64,000 nt of DNA, taken from Sinohyriopsis cumingii. Lineage: Eukaryota > Mollusca > Bivalvia > Unionida > Unionidae. The translations under genes were made by a program, and so were the position numbers. Every line of letters begins with the position of its first letter. Position 1 is the first letter of the stretch. Below, piece by piece: positions 55,985 through 64,000 of the stretch. The stretch is from NCBI GenBank assembly GCA_028554795.2, contig CM068825.1, positions 158,229,053 through 158,293,052 of the forward strand. Direction: 5' to 3'. A model generated the notes under the pieces. The model was given only the letters and a program-made list of their open reading frames with translations, had not been told where the DNA came from and did no database searches.

Positions 55985-58900
55985 TCTGGCTCATTGGGGT
56001 AGTGGCCCCCCCACCACGTTTTTGGCAGCCCAGTGATAATAAGTACCCCCATGTGTCTGAGCATGACCTTAGGGCTGATAAGTCCAGGGGCATGGGATGT
56101 TTGCATGATCTCTTGGATCAAGTTGACTTTGCTCCCCAGCCAGCCTGGCCATCTCAGCATGTGGACTTTATTGATAGATCTTTCCAGCCAGCCATGATTA
56201 CAACTTCATACAACTGTGGGAATCTTAGTGACAGATCCACCTGTCCTGCTGTGCCTTCCTTCTGCAACATACCCATATCATTTATTGAAAAGTCCAGCCA
56301 GCTAGCCATGCGCTTGCAACAGCTGGTACAATTGATGGCCAGACTGCATTCTGTATGGCAGCTGCTGTGCTGACCATGCTACTGGCATACCAGTCAGCTG
56401 TTCTCACATGACATTCATCCAGCTAACTTGACTTACCATATATTCATGGATTATCCATGGAGTAGGGTTAGTGATTTATGCATAAACGACAGTATTGTGT
56501 CATCTATGCCACTGGGTATAGTTTATTCGGATATGCAAACCAAACAGGAATAGAACAATACACAATGAGTGTAATGATACTCCTTACAAAACAACTTTAC
56601 TCAGATCCAACCATGGAGTGGACTGAATTCAGTGTCACGGCTGATGTGAAAGAAGTTTATAGGGTGTTATCAGCTTCAGAATATTTTCCACCGCCTACAT
56701 CCACATAAGACTATAAAGTCAAAGCATCAGTAGATTTCAACGTGAATAGACTCCATCCTTTTAAATGCTTCCCCATGTGGTGAAAATTACGGCGATTAAT
56801 GACACTCTGTAGGTAAGATCTGCAATCCAGTGAACATCAAGGCATTCTTTTCTGAAAGCCATGTGCCAGCAGCATTCTCATCAGGCTCTTATAAGACCCA
56901 CTCGGATGCATCCTTTACTGACCTGGATATCTTGCAGTGCTTTATGTCTTCCCCACTGTTTTCTAATGTGGACAGGAATGTATTCTATGCCACTTAGAAG
57001 CTGGTTCGAAGTGTTTTCGCCACGACTGTGCTACTAGATTTGGTCTCAGTGTTTATTTTCCGACTTGCAGACAATGAACATGCCTGGGAGGCGACGGCCC
57101 CTACTGATCGGGTCATTGACAGGCCAGCTTACCATTCCAAGGTCAATGTGCTCCGTCAATCTTGACCTGATACGACGTGGCGTATGTTTGTCAGATCATA
57201 CCCTGGCATTATGGATGACCCAGTCGTACTCACCATTACTCTTCAGGTGCAAAATAGAAGACTGTCAGAGGTAGACAGCCCAGTAACTGCCTCTCCAACT
57301 TGCCATCACACCCTCATAGAACAATCCGCCAATGCCACAGCCGAGAGACGATGGTCAGGCCAGGGCCAAGGGTTGTTTTTAGGCAAACGTTAAGTTCGGA
57401 TCACAGACCAATGCCAGGAATGCAACGGTCAAATCAGTTTAGGAGGCAACCTTACCTTGGATGGCAAGAAGCCAAGTTTCTACACTTCCAAGCTTCCTAA
57501 CTCAAGGCGTTGACCTGTCAAACCTACAGCCCACAAACGGCCTACCAGGGGTACCTGACTTCTATAATTCAAGTACCGTGTATCAATATATTTATTCAGA
57601 ACGAACGAGTGAACCAGATCATTTCGGAGGGACTTAAGATTTCATTTATTTAATCTCCTCATCGCTTTTCCTCTCCTCTATTGAAGTTAGAAGAAGAACG
57701 CTTCAAGAGCTACTAAGTTGCGAACTCCCGCCGTAGTAAAATATCAGTATTGGTTTCTGCTACATACAGATACAGATACAACAGGAAATGTGCTTGTTCA
57801 TAAACAAGCGAGTGGTGAAAATCGTACCCCCGAAAAAACAGTCTCCGTGGTTTTATTCCATTATTTTTCTTCATACAGAAGGCGAAGGACAAGTGGAGGC
57901 TGGTCATTAGTTGCTTAAACCAATAAATTATGTCAACGAACTTCAAGATAGAGACTGAGATCGATAGTTTCCATCAGAAGGGACAGGCGTGCCGTTAGTC
58001 TGGATCTGACGACGCATCTTTAAAATTCTCAATCCAACTTGAATCACGGACATTTCTACGTTTTTTTGACGCTACACGGTTTATGAGGTTTAAATCCAAC
58101 CCTGCTCTGGTCGACAGTGGCCTACTTGGACATCACCACACAAAAACATGACAAGTTCCATTAGCCTTAGGAGCAGAAAAGATCTATTACTTTTGAATAA
58201 TGGAGGAATTCCAGCGAACTTGGAACAGCGGCAGTTTTAGGCCAGTTCAGGCCTAGTACGAAATGATGACAATTGGCCCCCAAAATATAATTTATATATC
58301 ACTGGAAAATTGTAATATATTCATATACAATACAGGTTTTTAAAAATCAAATTTATTTTTAAATAATCGGCTTTAATGATAATTGTTTTAAACAAACTAC
58401 AAAATTTTCTCCTCCTACCTCCACCCCACTCGGCTTGCGAACCTACGCGAACAGACCTTTCTCATCTCGCTAAGGCCGCTAGCGTTTTGTCCATCTGGGT
58501 ATGAAGTTTCTTGTCAACCTCAATCTGGTACGGCTCCATCGCTTTCTCGTAGTCCGGATAATCGAACTTGACGAGTGCGTTTCCAACAGGACTCTGATCT
58601 CAGAGAGAAGATTCTCCTCGGATTATTCAACTCGGCGGCGAAGTCGATCCCGCTCGACCGTCTTCTTATGCGTCTCTTGCATGTGATCTTGCTGGCCCAA
58701 TGACGCCCCTTTTCAAGTCTTCTCAATCAGAACGTCATGATCACGCACGAAGTAAGATCATTCCTGCATCAATCGGGCAACTCGGGATGGCTCACGGCAG
58801 ATTCCACTGCAGAAGCCCTAAGGGGAAATGACAGTATATACCAACGCTAGTACATACAGCTGGGTTCTCACCTGATGTCAGACTTAACTACTGTCAGCAG

Positions 58901-59675
58901 CACGTGGGAGTCAGGGGGATCTACATATCCACATCAACCTTCTTGAAATCAAGGCAGTCATCATTGCCTGACAGCTCTGAAAGGATCGACTCAAGGGGAA
59001 GACAATCTTGATAATGTCGGAGAACTCGACAGTCGTGACATGCTTACACAAACGGGGGCACCAAATCACCCTGTCTATGCGTTTTGATTTCACAGTGTCA
59101 ACGTTGGTGCGACCAACTCCTTATCAAGGTACAGATCAATGTTCTGGACAACACTCGGTACAGAAAGGGTCAAATCATTCATACAGAATTGCCTTCCCAT
59201 CAGTCAGTCGTTCTTCGGATTTGTGTACTTTGTGGGTGGTGGATGATAGAAAATGTTGAAACAAGATTGACTCAGAAGTTATCCACCTTTGTCTCGCCTG
59301 TTCCAGACCCAGAAGTTAGGGCCGTAGGCCCACTGTTAGTCATTTGGGACTTTCGCGTACCCTCCCAAGGTCTAGGTACCGAAAATAATTCAAAAGATGC
59401 GGAGCCATAACTGCAAGATGATTTTGATAGACCCTTACAGATGAGACAAGTCCTGGGTCTGCGATCTGTCCAAGCCAAATGTTCTCAAACAACTATGGTC
59501 GCGAGTGTAGCCCGCCCGCCTTGACCGTCTTTATCTTCACGATTGGCTCTTGTCAGGACAGCTTTGCTAGATAACAAATTTAAACCTTTTTTTATTGTGG
59601 AGAGAATCTTGCGGATAAGAAGGCCATTTACTCTGAATGTTTATAAGGGCAAAGTCAAGTTTACCGGTTGTGTGT

Positions 59676-59710
<35 letters not shown>

Positions 59711-60235
59711 ATTTGGATTTTTAATTAGCTTTAACAATGTTCCAATCATATCGCTACGATTTCTGCAGCGTGGCAGTTTAAAGTGATGTCTAGCACTGTG
59801 GAATCATGCCGCAGATATGTAGCATGATGTCCCACCCAGTCACATTATTCTGACACCATGCCGACCAGTCCTAAGACTAACCTCTTAATGCTGAGCGCCT
59901 AATAAGACAGCTGTTAGTACCATTTTTGTAAGTCTTTGGTATGACTCGGCCGGGGTTCGAACCCACGACCTCCCGCATCGGGGGGGGGGGGGGGGGGGGC
60001 ACTATAACCGCTAGACCACCAGAGCGTTCGTACCGGTTCTGGTGTAGAGTCAATAAAATCATCCCTATGAGCGCCCCAGTCCATCAACTGGCCGACCTTT
60101 CTGTCTTGATCTATGAGGTGAAACAGTTGACCACAGTTACCATCAAACGCTACTTGTCCATGATATCAGACACATTCCGGCATCATGACAGACCCGATAT
60201 CTATCATCATAAAGATTCTTAAGATCTTTTTGTCA
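55985..60235 (+). mobile_element. DIRS-type retrotransposon fossil
   Basis: A GC-richer plus-strand stretch with, in order, a gag/ORF1-like region (about 56.0-57.5 kb), a reverse-transcriptase region around 57.88-58.1 kb (KWRLVIS and RTFLRFF phrases), an RNase-H-like phrase near 59.0-59.1 kb, and a tyrosine-recombinase N-terminal part at about 59.6 and 60.03-60.22 kb (STIKGYRS-like TIKRYLSMIS). This order is that of DIRS elements. It is heavily broken, with well over ten disruptions, and clearly old. A SINE-B inserted later (59,670-60,030). Terminal repeats were not found and the ends are approximate. Confidence 0.65.
59670..60030 (-). mobile_element. SINE-B copy 5, inserted in the DIRS fossil
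   Basis: A 361-bp reverse copy starting with (TG)n and ending with the reversed head (cgctagaccaccagagcg). A perfect 8-bp duplication TACCGGTT lies at 59,662-59,669 and 60,031-60,038. A run of 20 G at 59,980-59,999 sits where other copies have a few bases. Confidence 0.95.
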
Positions 60236-60439
60236 AATTTTATTTATTTACTGATAGTGAACTCTGAGGATGCGCAACACTCCATAGTTTAAGACAGCGT
60301 GCTATTTTATGCATATGCAGGGGGAATTTGTTTTATTTAACCGATATTAGATAAAAATAAGACTCGTGTGAAAATTGGTGTGTCACTGAAGGGAGAACTT
60401 GGACTGAAGACATTCTGATATAGCGTGGTGTTAGTGTCT

Positions 60440-61410
60440 TAGGTTTACAACGGTGACGTCATCACATTTTGTGTTCAAGCTTTCGGTTCACCCGCAGATG
60501 TCGTTGATCAGCATCGAACTAATTGCTACACATGTGAAACTGAAAAATGGCCGGGTTTCTCAGAGGGAGAAATTACATGACTCATAATGTGGTGAAACGT
60601 CAATATTATCTAGTTCTAATGAAACACAGCGATGTATAGGACCCATATCTTTCACTCAGTTTTATTCATATGATTTGGTATATATAATCTTTCGCACGTA
60701 ACGACGGCATTGGGGACTTAACAAAATTAACACAAATATATGAATGATCTACCACTATATATACTGAAGAATTATTCTGAAAATAAAAGTGCACGCTTAG
60801 CCAAGATAGCACACACATGTGAACATGTATTTTATATATATGTAAAAACACAATGGATGAATAAAAGGAATCTACTGATGAAATGGAAAGGGTATAATTA
60901 ATTGATTAACAGTCGGAAACCGACTAAAATCGTTATGCTGTGAAAACAAAATGATCTTCAAGTCATTTAGCAGCAATTCCTCATCACATAAGGATGTAGT
61001 GTGTAGTGACGGCTTTTCTTTACTACGGTGACATCTTGTGTTGTAGCTATCGACTGAAATCAATTGTCCGGCGGATGTCTCAGATCAACATCGGATTAAT
61101 TCTTAGAAAATAAAAATTATCCGGGTTTCTCAGTTCGAGGGAGAAATTACATGGTTCATTATGTGAGGAAATGTCAATACTTTTAGGTTTTAATAGAACC
61201 CAACAGTGTTTAGGACCAATATCTTTCACGATTCAGTATTATTTAGATGATCTAGCATATACGACTTTTGCAAATAATGGCGGCATTGGGGCTCTAAATG
61301 AGTAATCAAGACAAATTAATGGATATAAATTGTATAAAAAAATATGATTGATTTATGGATCCATCACCATCGATAATCAATGTTTAGAAATTAAATACAA
61401 AAATAAACAA
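60440..61410. repeat. Two diverged direct copies of a 350-400-bp sequence
   Basis: 60,440-60,800 and 61,010-61,410 share, in order: acggtgac, gatgtc, gatcagcatcg, gggtttctcag, gagggagaaattacatg, atatctttcac, and ggcggcattgggg-type phrases, at roughly 70 percent identity. No gene was recognised in either. They could be two copies of an unknown dispersed repeat or an old local duplication. Confidence 0.75.
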
Positions 61411-61425
61411 TAGTAGTATAGTGGG

Positions 61426-61909
61426 TCACCCAAGGGACAATGGGACCAGTTGTTGTTGTTCAAATCTTTCTTTTGTCTTGATATTCTCTTCTTCTTTCCT
61501 CTCCTTTGTCCACTTTTCTTTAATCTTCTTTACCTCTTCTGTCTGCACTTTTCTCATCAGTTCCTCTGCTTTTATGAGTTGGTCTAAGCCCCACTTCACA
61601 AATGACCATTCAATCCATTCCAAGATATCTTCTAGGAAGTACCTGACTCTCGTGACATGATCAAGGGCTTCCTTCAAGCTACCTGCTCTCACATACTGAG
61701 GGTCAATGAATCTTCTTAATTTTGTTTACTTCCTCTTCTATCATGCCCTGGAGAAGATCATTGGCTACTTTGAGAGTAGTTACTTGTCTTGTCACAAAAT
61801 CCTTGGTAACTTGATACCTCCGTTCCTTCTCAAGCCTTTCCACCACGTATTTCCCATCCACTATATAATACCAGCAGTCCTTTAGTTCATTGAACAGCTG
61901 TATGCTCAT
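61426..61909 (-). pseudogene. Unrecognised coiled-coil coding stretch, one frameshift or unseen intron
   Basis: Two minus-strand frames follow each other. 61,703-61,909 has WYYIVDGKYVVERLEKERR then DLLQGMIEEEVNKI. 61,426-61,692 has KEALDHVTRVRYFLEDILEW and a highly charged Lys/Glu helix to the end. Reading in the second frame continues upstream as KLRRFIDPQYVRAGS, overlapping the end of the first, so a single frame change near 61,700-61,730 would link them into about 160 residues. Both parts have ordered amphipathic helices and look like real coding DNA. I recognise no family. It may be a small host gene, a pseudogene, or part of the neighbouring repetitive block. Confidence 0.4.
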
Positions 61910-61989
61910 CTTCTTTGCTTATTCCGCTGAAAGGCGCGAAGGACAGACGCTTTGAGTTTAAATGTAAAGCACGGACGTGAAGGAAAACA

Positions 61990-62840
61990 CCCCATACTTT
62001 TCTCTTCTCATATTATCTACTATCCACACAAAGGTAATGAGACAAAACCTAACCACATTATATACTATCCACACACGCTGAGAAGCAAAAACAAAACCCA
62101 ATTTACCATCCACACAGAAGGGAAGTTAAACAACCACACACTCTACTATCTACATAAACGTACGTGAACGCTCACAAACCCCAATAATCTACTATCCACA
62201 CACACCGAAAAGCAAAATCAAACCCAAACTATACTATCCGAACACGCGAAGAAGCAAAACCATAACCACAATCTGCTATCCACACACGCGAAGAAGCAGA
62301 AACATAACAAAACTATACTATCCACACACGCTGAGAAGCAAAAACAAACCCCAAACTATACTATCCACACACGCGAAGAAGCAGAAACATAACCAAACTA
62401 TACTATCCACACACATTGAGAAGCAAAAACGAACCCCAAACTATACTATCCATATACGCGGAGAAGCGAAAACAAAACCCAATTTACCATCCACACAGAA
62501 GGAAAGTTAAACAACCACACACTCTACTATCCACACAAACGTACGTGAGCGCTTAAATATCCCAATGATCTACTATCCACACACGCCAAGAAACATAACC
62601 AAACTATATTATCCACACACGTTAGAAGCATAACAAACCCAAAATCTACTTTCCACACACGCGAAGAAGCCAAATCATAACCATAATTTACTATCCACAC
62701 ACGCGAAGAAGCCAAATCAAACCCAAAATTTACTATCCACACAGGCAAAGTAGCAAAATCAAACAAAAAATCTACCATTCACACAGAAGGGAAGGTTAAA
62801 AAAATTTACACTCTACTATCCACACAAACGTACGTGAGCT
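61990..62840. repeat. Minisatellite with higher-order units
   Basis: Basic unit about 35-38 bp: ctatccacacacgcgaagaa then gcaaaaacaaacccaaacta. A longer block with catccacacagaagggaagt, then ccacacactctactatccac, then aaacgtacgtgagc occurs at about 62,100, 62,480 and 62,775, spaced about 380 and 290 bp. The last block directly adjoins the end of the LINE. Confidence 0.95.
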
Positions 62841-62866
62841 CTTACAGAGACCTGGCATCCGTCCGT

Positions 62867-64000
62867 CTACGAGAGACGATGGCATAGCTCCAAAGTACGC
62901 TTTTGCTTATCCTTCTTTTTAGCTCTCTTTTCAGCTTGCTTTATTCTTCTCTTTTCCTCTGCGTTTTGAACTCCCTGCCTGACAGCTAGACGCCAGCTGG
63001 AACGGTTGTTTTCACAGCTCTCCCAGTCGTTGACATTGATGTTTGCTGTCTTCATATCCTTCTTGCAAACATCTTTGTAGTGCAGATGTGGTCGTCCAGT
63101 TGGTCGTGCAGCTTCTGCTAACTCCCCATATAACAGGTCCTTGGGAATGCGACCTGGGTCCATTCTCTTGACATGGCCGAGCCAGCGAAGGCGCCTCTCG
63201 CTGAGTATGGAGAACATGCTGTTCATGTTGGCGCGTTCTAGAACCTCTGTGTTGGGTACTTTGTCCTGCCACTGGATGTGCAGAATGCGCCGCAGACATC
63301 TCAGGTGGAAGCTGTTGAGTTTCCTCTCGTGTCTTGCATAGGTGGTCCGTGTTTCGCTGCTATAGAGAAGTGAGCTGAGCACGCACGCTTGGTAGACACG
63401 CATTTTGGTCTTCTCTGTGAGGTTGGGGTTGTTCCAGACCCTCTGGTTAAGTCTGACCATCACTGCTGCTGCCTTGGCAATCCGGCCGCCCACCTCAGAA
63501 TCAATGGAGAGTGAGCTGGAGATGTTAGACCCAAGGTATGTAAAGTTCTCGGCAACTTCCAAATTGTACCCATCGATGGAGACAGAGGGGGGGGGAGTCT
63601 GTGTCCTGTGCCATGACATTCGTTTTCTTCAAACTGATGGTCAGTCCAAATTCCTTACATGCATGGGAGAGGCAGCATACCAGCTGCTGAAGTCCATCTT
63701 CCGTATGTGATGTCAAGGCTGCATCGTCGGCAAAGAGCAATTCACGGATGAGTACCTCTATGACTTTAGTCTTAGCACGGAGACGGGTGATGTTGAACAG
63801 TTTGCCGTCAGCCCTGGTATGGATGTACAGTCCCTCGCTGCAGTCCTTGAATGCGTACTGGAGAAGCATGGAGAAGAAGATGGCAAAGAGCGTCGGTGCA
63901 AGGACACAGCCTTGTTTGACTCCGCTAATGACTGGGAATGCTTCAGATGTTGCGCCATTGAAGCACACTGTGCTGTGCATGTTCTCGTGGAACGACATAA
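62867..64000 (-). mobile_element. LINE, 3' part (reverse transcriptase), runs off the right edge
   Basis: Minus-strand coding for the second half of a non-LTR reverse transcriptase. 63,998-63,525 carries GVKQGCVLAPTLF, the FADD catalytic box (LLFADDAAL, near residues 88-96 of this segment) and FGLTISLKKT. 63,619-62,867 carries the post-RT region (NFTYLGSNISSS, WNNPNLTEKTKMRVYQACVL, RLRWLGHVKRM, RIPKDLLYGEL) and a basic tail. The two frames meet at a run of nine G at 63,587-63,595, where a one-base length change breaks the frame; homopolymer sequencing error is possible. The endonuclease and 5' half lie beyond 64,000. The clade is not assigned with confidence. Similarity to the SINE tails was not found. 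Confidence 0.9.

Noticed and set aside
14738-60030. tRNA genes at the SINE heads
   Set aside because: Box A and B are present, but each is followed by a SINE body and bounded by target duplications, and no clover-leaf with an acceptor stem is apparent.

Overview
The window looks like 64 kb of an AT-rich, intron-rich animal genome, most likely a marine mollusc. Three things point that way: one host gene with multi-kilobase introns, two abundant tRNA-headed SINE families with exact target-site duplications, and very many minisatellites and TACATGTA-rich stretches. The phylum is an inference; no rRNA or mitochondrial marker is present.

Layout. Bases 1 to about 13,500 hold an old, broken Polinton/Maverick-type (adintovirus-like) element read mainly from the minus strand. 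Its recognisable parts are an adenain-type protease, a major-capsid region, small capsid-associated proteins and a fibre-like protein. A 52-bp tandem array and two long AT microsatellites lie inside it. I saw no polymerase or integrase, so it is partial or continues beyond the left edge.

Bases 16,047-40,229 hold one host gene on the plus strand. Six coding exons can be spliced in frame into a 321-residue type II membrane protein with an FkbM/METTL24-type methyltransferase domain. Its introns (2.1-6.2 kb) are packed with SINEs, short DNA transposons with inverted ends, and minisatellites.

Bases 44,436-46,835 are a 2,400-bp DNA transposon that looks whole: CACTGG ends, long imperfect inverted repeats, a TAA target duplication, and an unbroken 562-codon gene whose DDE, CxxC and H residues resemble the CACTA/Mirage/Chapaev (CMC) transposases. 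It sits in and splits a minisatellite array.

Bases 47-55.5 kb are repeat-rich intergenic DNA, including a head-to-head inverted minisatellite and an old SINE carrying a nested MITE. About 56-60.2 kb is a heavily decayed DIRS-type retrotransposon fossil interrupted by a SINE with an 8-bp target duplication. Bases 61.4-61.9 kb hold an unrecognised coiled-coil coding stretch, 62-62.8 kb a minisatellite with higher-order structure, and 62.9 kb to the right edge the 3' part of a LINE on the minus strand.

The genes do not form a pathway. The window is one host gene embedded in several generations of mobile DNA, with nesting that allows relative dating: DIRS relic before SINE-B, SINE-A relic before the MITE, and minisatellites before both the CMC element and the CACC-ended TA element.
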